From: Cliona cf. orientalis
Taxonomy: Eukaryota; Porifera; Demospongiae; Clionaida; Clionaidae
Direction of reading: 5' to 3'
DNA: 64,000 bases
Assembly (NCBI GenBank): GCA_963930775.1
Contig: OZ005689.1
Location: 29,527,079-29,591,078 of the forward strand
The notes beneath the pieces were generated by a model. The model worked only from the letters and a program-made list of their open reading frames with translations. It did no database searches and was not told the origin of the DNA. Shown here piece after piece: positions 35,366 through 46,793 of the stretch (positions are counted from its first letter, which is position 1; every line of letters starts with the position of its first letter). The position numbers were made by a program, and so were the translations under genes.

Positions 35366-35655
35366 CAGGAGTAGATTAGATAGGAGTGTTGAACTCCCAT
35401 ACAGAAGCCTGTATAGCATTCCGGTAGGATGACGCAAGCAAAATAGTAATCAGTGCCTCATGCTGTGTAGCTTAAGTAGGTGTTATGTAAACTCAGACCT
35501 GTGGTTGCCATGGCTCACTAGATGCAGCTGTGCCCGGCTGTGTCACTATAATAAACTGGGAGGTACAGCTTGGTTTCATTACAAGCCATACTACTACGTC
35601 ATCCTACCGGAACACTGTTGTATGCAGTTCAACACTCCTATCTAATCTACTCCTG
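35366..35655. mobile_element. 290-bp MITE, 7-bp target duplication
   Basis: Ends CAGGAGTAGATTAGATAGG and its inverse, with about 60-bp inverted arms. gttgtat flanks both sides (35359-35365, 35656-35662). The first bases (CAGGAG) and the 7-8-bp duplication resemble the foldback at 10968-11707. It lies just upstream of the P transposase exons. Confidence 0.85.
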
Positions 35656-35662
35656 GTTGTAT

Positions 35663-36029
35663 TAATAGCATAGCAGAAATGTATTTAGTAAACCAATGTT
35701 ACTTACTATAGAGTCAGGAAAAGTACACAAAGAATTATTGCTTACCGGATTTAGAGAAGTTGTGCCAGAAAGTATGCAGAAACCAAAGCTATCAAAAAGT
35801 TTCTCCCGTCAAATAGCTGTTGTGGCAGTCGCAGATCTGTGTACGTACATGTGCGCAGAACAGCGGCGTAGAACCTAGTAACCGCCTTGCCGGTGTCATT
35901 CCAGTACTCGCAGATTCATAGTACCGCCAAAAATGGTTGTGGGCGTGTCCGTGTCGCGGATTCAGTAACAGAAGTGCATATCCGTGCACGCGCGTTTCCA
36001 ATCCCTACTCCCAAACTCTATTATCTATG
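35663..36029. other. Non-coding DNA between MITE and dispersed repeat
   Basis: No convincing exon; a minus-strand donor-like site near 35745 could end an unseen exon of the P gene. 35992-36029 is the right arm of the possible inverted repeat matched at 29927-29953. Confidence 0.4.
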
Positions 36030-36407
36030 CTTTGACCAATTGACGACCGACAGCCGATACCAAACGGAGTCATTACAACGCTAAAAATTCTCAGCAAAGG
36101 GTAAGCGGCTAAAAGAGCTCGAGAATTATGTGAGCGCTTCTGAGGCAATTTCAGTGTGTATATACCACTGGATTACCACTATTGTGTCACAAGATTATAC
36201 TAGATACAACATAAACAATGTACAAGCTCTAACTCCAATAGTTGATGCACAGGTAGAACAACAACATAGATATTAAATATTATAAGAAGTAGAAACAAGC
36301 AGATGGTAGGAAATGACTGCACCAATGCAGAAAGAAAACCTTCTCGCGCATAAAGAAAGAACCAGCCATTGCATACATATGCCTTCACATGCATCACCAA
36401 GGAGTTC

Positions 36408-36495
<88 letters not shown>

Positions 36496-36500
36496 GCAGG
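36030..36500. repeat. Dispersed repeat ending in (GA)n, uninterrupted copy
   Basis: This copy matches 54690-54937 plus 56880-57060, where a LINE has split it (shared: caaagggtaagcggctaaaa, gttgatgcacagg, aagaagtagaaacaagcaga, catcaccaaggagttct). It ends in a GA microsatellite (36411-36492). It serves as an empty-site control for the LINE insertion. The frames across the microsatellite are not genes. Confidence 0.8.
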
Positions 36501-37289
36501 CTCACTGATGGACTGAAAAACATAAGATCTATAAATTATGGTTACAGTATTTCTATCTGTGAGTCTGTTATCTTGTTTTATTCCATTGAACTTGTACCCA
36601 TTCTTGTACACTGTGGAGGTGGGTGCATGTGGTCCCAGTTGCTCTTCCGCCATCAATTATGAAAATATTTTGACACCCGACTGATGCATCCATATCCCCA
36701 TCCCCAAACATCATCACTGAGGCTGAACTTCCCTTGTGATTCAGTTTAGGACAATAAGATACATTGTATGTGCAGTTGCTCTACCTCTCTCTCCCCTTGC
36801 ACATACTTGCTTTGTCGTAGTTCAAAGACAGATGCACGTTTTCTACACAGTATGTATCATATTATTTTAAGGGATGCTAATTTTGAATTAGCTTAGTTAG
36901 CTTTTGTGGTTTTTTGTGATATGGACGGACATTTTTACAAGCAACCATAAAATCATAGTAGTGATTGCCATCCATAGCCTCCACTGCTGGTCTAAATCTG
37001 CCAGCTTCACTACTGTATAGCAGGAAAATTTCGTGGTAGCATAATAATTATGGGAATTGTTGAAAAGGTCATGATACAAAAAGTGGACACGCCACTGATA
37101 TTACAGGCATGTTTGGGTCATTGTGCATGCAAATGCCAGTAACATAACAAGATTATATGCATATTTCATATAGGGTGTAGAGACAGCTAGGGACCCACAA
37201 TATGCTCAGTTTCAAGGATGCATGAAATTTGTGTCATTGTTTACTTGATGAATCCAGTGCAGTGTTGCTGAAGCCTGCAATACAATCAG
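36501..37289. other. Intergenic DNA
   Basis: No gene seen. From about 37210 the sequence belongs to the repeat also found at 3290-3350. Confidence 0.5.
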
Positions 37290-37605
37290 CAGGGTTTCAT
37301 CCAGTGGGGAAGAGAAGAGGAAAGAGAGAAAGAGAGAGAGAAGAAAAGAGGAAAAGGAGAGAAAGAGAGGGAGGTGCATGGTGTGGGAATTAAAGGGAGC
37401 GTGTACATTTTTGCGTTGCATTGCAAGTGATCAGTATTCTCCTACTTCAAGACTCAATTATTTAAGAGCACTAGATAAAACTATGCAATACCTCAGTGAC
37501 ATCAGAAAGCACAATTATTAATCGATATCAATTCTTAATTGGGGGAGGGGTGAAACTGCCACGCCTACTTCTCCCCCAAAATTTTTTTTTCTGGATGAAA
37601 CCCTG
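37290..37605. mobile_element. MITE with 5-bp target duplication, inserted in a repeat
   Basis: Ends CAGGGTTTCATCCAG and its exact inverse. atcag flanks both sides (37285-37289, 37606-37610). The related repeat at 3290-3400 lacks it (gcattatcagtagttatct), which gives an empty site. The interior is rich in GA. Confidence 0.85.
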
Positions 37606-37801
37606 ATCAGGTTTTAGTAGTTATCTGTTCTAAAGAAGTCCAACTCACTTTTTCGAAGATAAGCTTCAGTGGAGTCTTTTATAATGAAACACCAGTTGCA
37701 ATACCTGCAGTGGAATAGTGGGAACCACCGACAGAACATGTGTTCTGTTTCGCTGTTATTGCAGCTCATCAGGGTGGCGTACCCGAAAAATTAATCACAT
37801 A

Positions 37802-37981
37802 CAGTAAATCGCAAATATTTTGTTGTTAAAATATTTTCGGACAGACAGGCTTGTGCGAAAATAGAACGCGAAAAAATACATAATATGCAATATTAAAGAT
37901 ATGGCGGTACAGAGCTGTTTGTCCGAAAATTATGTATTATTGCACGGAATGGTTGTGATACCAAATATTCGCGATTTAGGG
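37802..37981. mobile_element. 180-bp MITE, TA-flanked
   Basis: CAGTAAATCGCAAATATTTT at the left and the inverse of CCCTAAATCGCGAATATTTG at the right, flanked by TA. Internal repeats tccgaaaat and ttttcgga also pair. Probably Tc1/mariner-derived. Confidence 0.6.
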
Positions 37982-38204
37982 TACCAGTAATATAGCAGGG
38001 ACAACTCAAAATTACAACTATCAGGAGTAAAAATATTCTGGAAAATCAGGATCATTGGGTTGCTAACTGTAATGATTTCTAATTGAAGGGGATAAGAGTG
38101 CTCTGTCGACCTGGAACTGCTTTGCTGTTCAGTAATACACTCTGTCATAAATAGTAGTACATATGAAGCACTTCATCGTATCCTCATAAAAGAGAGGAAA
38201 GTAT

Positions 38205-38300
38205 GACCTTCCTTGACCCTTACACCTAGACAGTGTGACTACAAGCACCATGCTACAATGAAACACATCAAAATGACCACCAGTTTTAGAGACAGAGAGG
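38205..38300. repeat. Dispersed repeat, second copy at 41727-41830
   Basis: The two segments share ttccttgacccttacacctag, cagtgtgactacaagcacca and related blocks in the same orientation. Class unknown. Confidence 0.6.
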
Positions 38301-38437
38301 GAAGGTATATCCGTGAAATCATATTACATTCATTCTCGTTTTGCCAGTGTTAGTGTAACAAGAATGAGTCTCAAATCTGTAACCCTAAGCACAGCTACAG
38401 TACACCCAATCCCCAACTGAACGGAACCCAGGGCATG

Positions 38438-38790
38438 CAGGGGCGTACCCAGGATTTAATACAGGGGGTTTCTAAGTAGTTGCGCGCAAAGCGCGCGTGA
38501 AAAATGTAGCGACCACGCCTACTTTTGGGGCCACGCCCTCTAATTATTGATCGCCGTTTAGCATATTTCAGCAAAAGTTTGCCAGATTCTCGACGATTTT
38601 AGTAAAGAAACACACGGAAAAACACCAGAGGAGAGTTCTAAGATAGGTTTTAAGAGATTTTAGTGCCTGCAGATGGAATCTGGAAACCAAGGGGGTTTCC
38701 TATAGCAGCTAAGTCATACTAAGATAATGCTGAATCTGACTGCCAAGGGGGGTTTCTGGGCAACGAGGAAACAACTAAGGTACGCCCCTG
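38438..38790. mobile_element. 353-bp MITE with 5-bp target duplication
   Basis: Ends CAGGGGCGTACCCAGG and the inverse of CAGGGGCGTACCTTAG, flanked by gcatg (38433-38437, 38791-38795). An inner 'gggggtttct' motif is repeated near both ends. Confidence 0.85.
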
Positions 38791-38904
38791 GCATGACCGC
38801 ATTCTAGGACTGCCAATCAGTGCAAAATCACAGGTTTTATGGGGTTAAAGGTGAATACAAGTCCAGTCCAGTGAATAGAGATTACCACCTCAAAGCTGTG
38901 CAAA

Positions 38905-39200
38905 ATGCTCTCACCACAATCTTCATTAGACAGAGAGCAGGCAGCAGCATGCCTCAAAGCTGTAAAGCTGTGGGAAATGCTCTCACCACAATCTTCATTA
39001 GACAGAGAGCAGGCAGCAGCATGCCTCAAAGCTGTAAAGCTGTGGGAAATGCTCTCACCACAATCTTCATTAGACAGAGAGCAGGCAGCAGCATGCTTCA
39101 AAGCTGTGGGAAATGCTCTCACCACAATATCATTAGACAGAGAGCAGGCAGCAGCATGCCTCAAAGCTGTGGGGAAAGCTTTCTTCATTAGACAGAGAGC
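38905..39200 (+). repeat. 72-bp minisatellite upstream of the proline-rich gene
   Basis: About four copies: tctcaccaca recurs at 38909, 38981, 39053 and 39117; the last spacing is 64. Each unit carries cattagacagagagcaggca and gcatgcctcaaagctg. The last copies end some 40 bp before a TATA box. The length, a multiple of three, keeps frames open on both strands; these are not considered genes. Confidence 0.85.
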
Positions 39201-39238
39201 ATGCAGCAGCATGCTGCTTTCTTGCAGTGCCTAGGTGC

Positions 39239-39248
39239 CTATATAAAT
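39239..39248 (+). promoter_or_regulatory. TATA box of the proline-rich gene
   Basis: ctatataaatacccc lies about 45-50 bp upstream of the ATG at 39292, the right distance for a start site near 39270 and a very short leader. It directly follows the 72-bp minisatellite. Confidence 0.65.
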
Positions 39249-39291
39249 ACCCCCTCACAGCTACCAAAGTCTCATTCACATTACTGGGAAA

Positions 39292-40744
39292 ATGGGACAG
39301 CATTTATCAAGTAAGGATACAATACTACCTTGAAAAGTTTATCCTCTAGTCTGACTTGCAGGGTATGTTGCAGATGAGCTGCAAGAAAGGGAGAGAGAGG
39401 TGCAGCACCTACAGCGGCTACAACAGCAACTTGGTCTTAGAGGTACTAGTTACATGTATACGCTATAGGCTGCATGCTTCACTATGTATAGTCCTTACTC
39501 ACTAATACTTTCTAGGCCAGCGATACCAGCCATATAAGACAAAAAAAAGGTAAAAGAACATCTCAGGTAAGTGCAAATGACAAAGAGCAATCTCTAGAGG
39601 ATCGACAGTAACATATTTATTTCTCCCAACACAGAAATCACAAACTCACCTTGTCGCTCAATCAGTTCCTCCTCCAGCTGGTCAGCGACCCTCTGCTCCT
39701 CCTCCACCAGTGAGTCCTCCTCCTCCAGCTGGTCAGTGGCCCTCTCCTCCTCCTCCAGCAGCGAGTCATCCTCCTCCGGCTGGTCAGTGGCCCTCTCCTC
39801 CTCCTCCGGCTGGTCAGCAACCCTCTACTCCTCCTCCGGCTGGTCAGTGGCCCTCTCCTCCTCCTCCAGCAGTGAGTCATCCTCCTCCGGCTGGTCAGTG
39901 GGCCTCTGCTCCTCCTCCTCCAGAAGTGAGTCCGTCTCCTCCAGCTGGTCAGTGGCCCTCTGCTCCTCCTCCTCCAGCAGCGAGTCCTCCTCCTCCGGCT
40001 AGTCAGTGGCCATCTGCTCCTCCTCTTCAGGCTGGTCAGTGGCCCTCTGCTCCTCCTCCTCCAGCAGTGAGTCCTTCTCCTCCAGCTGGTCAGTGGCCCT
40101 CTCCTCCTCCTCCAGCAGCGAGTCCTCCTCCTCCAGCTAGTCAGTGGCCATCTGCTCCTCCTCCTCCGGCTGGTCAGTGGCCCTCTCCTCCTCCGACTGG
40201 TCAGTGGCCCTCTGCTCCTCCTCTGGCTGGTCAGTGGCCCTCTCCTCCTCCTCCAGCAGTGAGTCCTCCTCCTCCGACTGGTCAGTGGCCCTCTGCTCCT
40301 CCTCCTCCACCAGTGAGTCCTCCTCCTCCGACTGGTCAGTGGCCCTCTGCTCCTCCTCCTCCACCAGTGAGTCCTCCTCCGACGACTGGTCAGTGGCCCT
40401 CTGCTCCTCCTCCTCCAGCAGCGAGTCCTCCTCCTCCGACTGGTCAGTGGCCCTCTGCTCCTCCTCCTCCAGCAGCGAGTCTTTCTCCTCCGGCTGGTCA
40501 ATGGCCTTCTGCTTCTCCTCCATCAGTAATGAGTCCCTCTTCTCCAGGTAGTCAGTTCTCTGCTCCTCCTCCTCTAGCAGCGAGTCCTCTTCCTCCTCCT
40601 GCTGGTCAGTGGCCTTCTGCTCCTCCTCCGGTTAGTCAGTGGCCCTCTCCACCAGTGCGTCCCCCTCCTTCAGCTGGTCAGCAGCCCTCTACTCCTCCTC
40701 CTCCATCAGTGCGTCCTCCTCCGCCAGCTCCACCAGTTACGTGA
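39292..40744 (+). CDS. Proline-rich repeat protein with MGQHLS N-terminus
   Basis: Four exons: 39292-39310, 39362-39442, 39516-39566 and 39635-40744, all GT..AG. It starts MGQHLS, an N-myristoylation-type motif (G2, S6). Exon 2 encodes a charged coiled coil (ADELQEREREVQHLQRLQQQ). Exon 3 is basic (GQRYQPYKTKK, KRTSQ). Exon 4 is about 370 codons of near-tandem repeats around PPPPAGQWPSAPPPP and its variants (PPPAVSP, PTGQWPS), roughly 20 copies, ending VRPPPPAPPVT. The A-run at 39541-39548 has eight A; seven would keep exons 3 and 4 in one frame, so a frameshift, slippage or assembly error sits there. A membrane-tethered scaffold binding SH3/WW domains is a guess. No known family recognised; repeat number is probably variable between individuals. 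Confidence 0.6.
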
Positions 40745-40865
40745 CCTACTTCACCAACTCCCCTTTACAGTCATAACTGCATAATATGCTAATATTTTAT
40801 GGTTTTCGTTATTTTGCAATAGGATTGAGATCAAGTTACTGTGAAATCTGGCTAATAACACTTAT

Positions 40866-41031
40866 AGCAGTGTAGTATATACCACGCACAATTACATTCC
40901 ACTAATGTCATGTGACCATGGTTCTGCAATCTGATTGGGCCGCAATATACGTACCTCGAGGACAAGAAAGTGCAACCCTTTTGATCAGACCCTTTCTCGT
41001 GCGTGCATGAAGGGGGCTGGGCACGAGACTA
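40866..41031. mobile_element. Half copy of the TAGTCTCGTGCCCAG MITE
   Basis: Its right end matches 29287-29609 (cagaccctttctcg, gcgtgcatgaaggg, ctgggcacgagacta). The left TIR is missing or too diverged to see. Confidence 0.6.
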
Positions 41032-42981
41032 AAAAGAGACAGCGATGGTGTGCATCCTTTGGCTTCAGAGTTACATGTACAACGGAACCACAAACTATAG
41101 TGATATAGGAACCTGATTATGGAGACACCTCTTTGCACATGTAACTCCTATCCCAGGTCACGCCACGCGGAGGCAGATGCACAGGTGACCCTCGAGGCAT
41201 TATGTCTACTGCATAATGCCCCGGCACAAATTCAAGGGAGAGAAAGAAGGAATGGCTGATTCCTGGATCGAACTGTAAGCACACAAACTAAATATCTCCC
41301 CACCCTACTCTCATTACAAATCAGATGTGTACTCATAGCTGCTTTGGAAAACATTCTCTAGCTAAATCATCCAAAGCTGACCAGCCAAGAATCAGCCATT
41401 ACATACATACATACACAACAAGCCTTCACATTCGTCCCGACTGAGCTCTAAGAAGAGAGGAAAGATATAGAACAATACAGACCATTCACTAACACAAAAA
41501 CGCCACAGAAAACGAAGTCTGTATCAGTACATGCCATATATCTCCACTGACAGGAGCAATAAGTGCTCCATCATGGACGGCTCAATCATGCTGTAACTGG
41601 AGGAGCTCTACATAAACACACGCGATATAAAGAGCCCGGGCCACACTGCCTCGGTTTATGGAGGAAGCTAAATGAGTACATACATATTGATGTAAAGATA
41701 GCGGCCTAAACATAATAGCAGCTGACACTAGTATGAGCTTCCTTGACCCTTATACCTAGACAGTGTGACTACAAGCACCACGTTACAATGAGCACATCAA
41801 CATGACTGCCAGTTTTCAAGAAAGAGAGAATGAGAGCTCTGTAGAGCACATACCCCGTGTGCACAATTAGTAGCCTAGTGTGTGCTCTTGCATTCATTTA
41901 CATGTACGCGTCATAATATTATACATGTAGATGTGCAGTACGCGGTGGAAACAGCACATGGCACACCTGATGTGATTTGTACAGTTCGTCAACATTATGA
42001 GGTGAAACAAACGTCAGCTTTGACATTTTTGATGAATATTATTATACTCACCACTCGCTAAGATTGCCTCTATGCTGATATCAGGTAATATTTTTAGAAC
42101 AGAGAGAGAAATATTAGTCCGATGGGAAAACTAGAAGCCATCAACGATTCATCATGCCACCCGAGCTTCAGGCAGCTGACTTCAACGAGGAGAAAGAGAG
42201 AAAATGCCAAGCCACTCGATTACTTTACTATGCACACGGAGGTAATACCATAGTGTCCCAGGCAAGTGCCCATGACACTATAATAATAATATTATTATAC
42301 TGATAGAGTACATGTACTGTAGAGCAGATTATATTTAGAGCAACATGATACAACTTGATATTACGTTTTCACTCATAAAAGTTTTGCTCGGTAACCTGCT
42401 CTGTAATATAATCAGCGTTGAACAGGCAACAAACAACTGTACCAAGTGACCAACACAAACAAGTATTGAGATGATACAGAGAGGGAGAATGCAGCCATAT
42501 TAATACAAACATACATGTAGTACAGACTGGGATAGAGAACATAAGAGAGAAACATATTATCTCCAATGTGAAAACCAGAAGCCATAAACGACTCATCACG
42601 CCACCTGAGGGTGGGAGCTTCAGGCAACTGACTTCATCAACATGTACATCTAAATATTATGGCAGAGCAGAGAACAACCCTGTTTGCTGACATGGCATTT
42701 GTGTACTTCCTTATAAAAAAATCAGTCAGCTGGTTTGGCAGTGTCACTACAAGCATACTGATAACCAGTACCTGTACCCTATGACCTGACATTCAGAAAC
42801 CACTTTTAACCCCAAAATAAAATTCAAGAAAGGTAGAGCCTACAACTGCATAAACCTTCCCTGTGTCAGGCTTATTGAGTTGATGTGCCCACTCAAGAAA
42901 ACACAGGTATAAAGAGAAATAACACTGAGAAAAAAAAATAATATTATTATGGTAATACATGTATTAGTATTGAGACGAGCA

Positions 42982-43056
<75 letters not shown>

Positions 43057-43198
43057 TATACATGTACATGTATACAATAGAGGGAGAGGTAATATCATGT
43101 CCCAGAGAGAGAAACATAAGAGAGAGAGGATGGATTGGTAATCAATACATGTGGCCACACCTGGGTATACGATATACAACAAAATACTAGGTAGAGTT
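41032..43198. other. Repeat-rich intergenic DNA
   Basis: No gene. Contains repeat copies matching 38205-38300 (41727-41830), a gagctctgtagagcacatacc motif repeated at 46771, inverted copies of 12610-12915 (42110-42190, 42490-42800) and a (GA)n microsatellite at about 42984-43047. Confidence 0.6.
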
Positions 43199-43456
43199 TC
43201 ACACTGCGGCACATGATTTACACTTCCAAGGGACATCTTTTTTTTCAAAAACATAGTTAGGAACGTCCATGCAGTGTTTGTGGTACCAGGTTTTAGCGCA
43301 TTCGGCCATTTTATCACCTAATTCCTTGGGCAAGCGGCAGGAGCAGTGAAGGTCCACTGACTGGGTGTGCCTGACACCGACAGTCCTGCGCTCACCGACC
43401 GCTGGGAAGCGAGAGAGGCGACATTTCTCCAAGCTCTCTGCCAAGTGCTGCCTCAT
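43199..43456 (-). pseudogene. PHD-like zinc finger, tail of the Ulp1-MULE protein
   Basis: Reads RQHLAESLEKCRLSRFP, GERRTVGVRHTQSVDLHCSC, MAECAKTWYHKHCMDVPNY, VPWKCKSC. The Cys/His order (C.C...C...H..C...W.C..C) is PHD-like, but the expected second cysteine pair after MAEC is missing, as if two codons were lost. It follows the protease frame with a one-base shift at about 43455. In intact relatives I would expect it to be the C-terminal domain of the same protein. Confidence 0.65.
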
Positions 43457-44493
43457 AGACCTGTGATTGTACTTGATCTTACATGGTCATTACCACTGCA
43501 AATGTCGTATGCAAATGCTAAGGCAAGGACTCCACAATCGGAACCATTTGACTGCCTTCCAACATCCATCATTCTCACTACAAGCTGTTTAGCAGGACTG
43601 AACACAAGGCTGGCAATCAATTTGACCGTCCCACTGGAAGCACTGGAGTACATGCTGTCGTACACATTGACCACTCCATCGTCACATCCAACGTTGGAAA
43701 TAGTACACCAGTGACAGCCTCCAACAAAGATGATCTGCACAAATTCTCCTCTGAGGATTTGGAACGACAGACTCCTGTGAACTGCCGGATCTTGCAGGCC
43801 GGCTATGTTTGGGAATTCCTGCAAGATGAGCAACTGACCGGCCCTAATGACTGTGTCTGAGAGCCAACCATCAGATGAAACAATTTCCCGTTTCTTATCT
43901 ATGTGCAAGGTGTACAGTGGAGTGGACACCCAGGTGTTGCTTACAACTGCAGAACCATCGGCTGAAGACAAGGCTGTGGGATCGTCAGTCAGGTCAAAAA
44001 CATGCTCAACAACATGCTCAACAACAGGCTTGGCTAGGCCACAGTTACACACTTTGAGATTTGCAGAATCATTTGCTACATCTCGTAGTGAGATCCTTCC
44101 TGCAGTTCGCCAGTTGTCTACTGAAATGGATGGATCACCACTGATAGCCGTCAACTGCCCCTTTGCATAGCCAGTAGTGAGAACTCCCTTGTGACAACAT
44201 AGTAGGCATCGATCACCAAACACTTGCACAACGCAGCAAGGAAGGTGACATTTGCCCAATTTGCTATCATGCAAATTCACGCAGTCACCCACCTTGAAGT
44301 CGGGCCTAGGCCTTTTCGCTGGGGGAGGCTTCTCATCACCTGGCTTTTCTCTCTTTCCTCGACGAGTGGACCTCGTATCGACCGGCTTGCTTGCTTTAGG
44401 AGGTTTGGATTTCACACAAGCATCATCCTTGCCATTCTTGTCAGAGTCAGCAGAAGAGGCCTTGGGAAACAATGTGCACCCAACGTAAAGATT
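43453..44493 (-). pseudogene. Ulp1/SENP-type (C48) cysteine protease domain
   Basis: Continues in frame from the transposase at 44494 after one TGA (AHKRDCPSNS, stop, NLYVGCT). It begins with a basic, low-complexity stretch (RSTRRGKREKPGDEKPPPAK), then VGDCVNLHDSKLGKCHLPCC and the C48 catalytic set. Counting from the TTG at 44472 these are H254 in GGCHWCTISN, D272 in VNVYDSMYS, Q307 and C313 in RQSNGSDCGVLALAF. All four residues are present. In this family Ulp1 proteases cleave SUMO or related modifiers; some plant MULEs also carry such a domain. The TGA could be a CGA (Arg) change, since SSR would fit the join. Confidence 0.75.
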
Positions 44494-46629
44494 TCATGAG
44501 TTTGAGGGGCAATCCCTCTTGTGTGCTCGTCCGAGCGCTCCGCACACGCAGATACCACTTATTACGTCATCTTCAAAACACCAACTAGTGTCACCAGTTG
44601 GGGTAGGCATACTTTTTTCCAAAGAAATGCTTTCTGCGTCTGACAGGGTATCCTCAGAATAGGAAATGACATCAGTATCGTCAGATGCTCTGTCATCCAC
44701 AGAAACACCACTTCTCTGATTTTTTATGTTCAAAGGACATTCACTATGGTTGGTACGTAGGTGAGTGGTGGACCCACACTTGCACGTCCCTCCAGTTGTA
44801 TGCTTCTTCTGTCCTTTTCGTTTGAGTTCATCTTCGTCTATGTCACTGTCGTCACTGCCATAGGTATCGTGGCCATGCTTCTTTGACCACAGCTTGCGAC
44901 ACTGTGCATCCACTGTTCGCTCACTTTTCAACTGCATTCGCCTCCGCTTGGAGAAATCGGTCTTTTCGTGATCTAAGTACATCATTCTCTGTCGATTGAA
45001 TGTCTCCAGATCAGCCTGAACATCATCAAACACAGGTAGCTTCAGACGCTCAAACAGCTCAACTACCCAATGATATTGTGGCCCACGTTTCTTATACATG
45101 TATGTCATGTTGGATTGCAGCAGAGCCAGCTCGGTTGAAACCACATAGTGTAGCCTCTTGAGGAAGATGTGCTTTGGTCTGAAGCGAATGAACACATTGT
45201 GGGAGGCCTCCAACCAATTGGAATGCCCCCTTTTAAGAATGGGGTGAACCAGCTGTTCGGCTATTTCTGCTCTCTCATGGCATTCAATTTCGTAAGCCAG
45301 AGAGTGGAAAGGACATGTCAGTGCATGCCTTGTGTGATAGTCTGTTCCTTCGCACTTCAAATCCTCTCCATCCTCACACTCGCCACAGCTGCATACTCGA
45401 AGTTGGTGAAAGTCACACCTACCAAACCCCCAATCGTGCTCGTTGCGGGCATGTCTGGCCAATCCTTTCATCCTGGTCGCAAACTCTTCGGCAGATTCAC
45501 TCATCGACAAAATTCGAAAAGTAGTTTCTAGCCTTTTCAATGAACGCCTTGGAGAAGCAACCACATCCCTGTTTGTGCCTTGAGCAATGACAGACCACGT
45601 CGCCAACAGAGGGAAAAGTGTCTTTATACTTTCTTATTAAATCAACAGTGAAGGACTTGATTTTCTGCAGCTTTTCCAGCTGCTTCTTGTGGGCCCTACC
45701 GGCATGCCCACCACAGATCATGATCTCTGCATTGGGAAAGTGGTCTGTCACTGCCTTAGCAGAGGAGTCGGCATCTTGCCACTGAATGGCAATGTTCATT
45801 CCTTCGTCCTTGGCTTTTTTGAACGTAAGGCGTGCGGCATAGCCTTCGGCACCCTTGGAGGTCCCCTGGTAGAGCTCTTCTTTAATTATGTCATCTCTGC
45901 CTTTCTGATAGAGATGCTTGCGGTAAAGAAGAGCTCCATTGTAGTAGTTTCGAATGCTGAAAGTAGCATTATTGCTGTGATGACCACGTGTCATCCACGT
46001 GCCGTCAGCGGACGTAACGGCACGACTCCACGAACCCAGTTCATTTTGGTCCATGCGTTGCATGTCATCCTTTGCATCACTGCACATCTTATCGACCATC
46101 TCTTTGACAATAGGGTACATTCTCTTGATGGTCGAGTCAAACATTGGCCAACTAACTCCTTCAATCCCAAGTGCATGCTTCAATACCTTGTAATAAGTCA
46201 CATGCGTGCAACCAGCTATGATAAAAGCCACCTGCGCAGCAATACTAATTTCGGTAGCACAGCCAAGTTCGTATTTAGATGATGTTTCAAACAATGCCCA
46301 CTGACTAGCACAACCGTTACAAGCATAGGTGATAGAAAGAGCACCACCCGGCCCAAGGCTTTTCACATGAATGGGACACAATGCACCTTTACAACCAGGT
46401 GTGGCACAAGAACGTATTTGATTCACTTGCTTAATGAACTTGTTCAATTGTTTCAAGTCCATGAAGCAAATATTTGATGGAATACACGACGTATTTTCTA
46501 TCCTCTCTCTAACCTTTCTTTGAGGGGTTGGAACATACAGGGAGCCATCATTGTCACGTTGAGACTGTCAGTCTCTTCATCACCCTCCACTGTCACATTG
46601 AGACTATCATTATTTGATGTGGGAGTATC
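44494..46629 (-). pseudogene. Mutator-like transposase region
   Basis: An exon starts at about 46629 (acceptor catttag), reads NDGSLYVPTPQRKVRERIEN and runs into MDLKQLNKFIKQVNQIRSC. The catalytic part has AVTSADGTWMTRGHHSNN (first D), IAIQWQDADSSAKAV (second D) and ICGGHAGRAHKKQLEK. A CHCSRHKQGCGCFSKAF zinc knuckle follows. The frame then shifts at about 45525 into RILSMSESAEEFATRMKGLA, HSNWLEASHNVFIRFRPKHI, LQSNMTYMYKKRGPQYHW, a CKCGS...C motif and AHKRDCP. DGTW and the QDAD spacing fit MULE/Mutator-like transposases. There are at least two frameshifts plus the TGA at 44494. TIRs were not identified. Confidence 0.75.
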
Positions 46630-46793
46630 CTAAATGGCAAAGAAAACTTATGGTGATGTGCATGCATACAGACAACTTCTTTCAATGAACATGTACAATG
46701 TCATATAGGCAAAATGTATCAGCCTCCCAGTCTAGTGTACACCCACCAGGCCTCCCCCAATAGCCAGACTTAACTGGAGCTCTGTAGAGCACA
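46630..46793. other. Upstream flank of the MULE-Ulp1 gene
   Basis: No earlier exon recognised. Contains the gagctctgtagagcacata motif in the same orientation as at 41829. Confidence 0.4.

Noticed and set aside
36411-36492. Repeat-rich frames across the GA microsatellite (also at 42984 and 57046)
   Set aside because: Simple-sequence translation without gene context.
39662-40523. Minus-strand Arg-rich and Glu-rich frames opposite the proline-rich exon
   Set aside because: These are shadows of the Pro-rich repeat; the plus-strand frame has clean splice sites and upstream exons.
43875-46282. Plus-strand frames opposite the MULE-Ulp1 gene
   Set aside because: The minus strand carries the recognisable transposase, C48 and PHD motifs; the plus frames are shadows.
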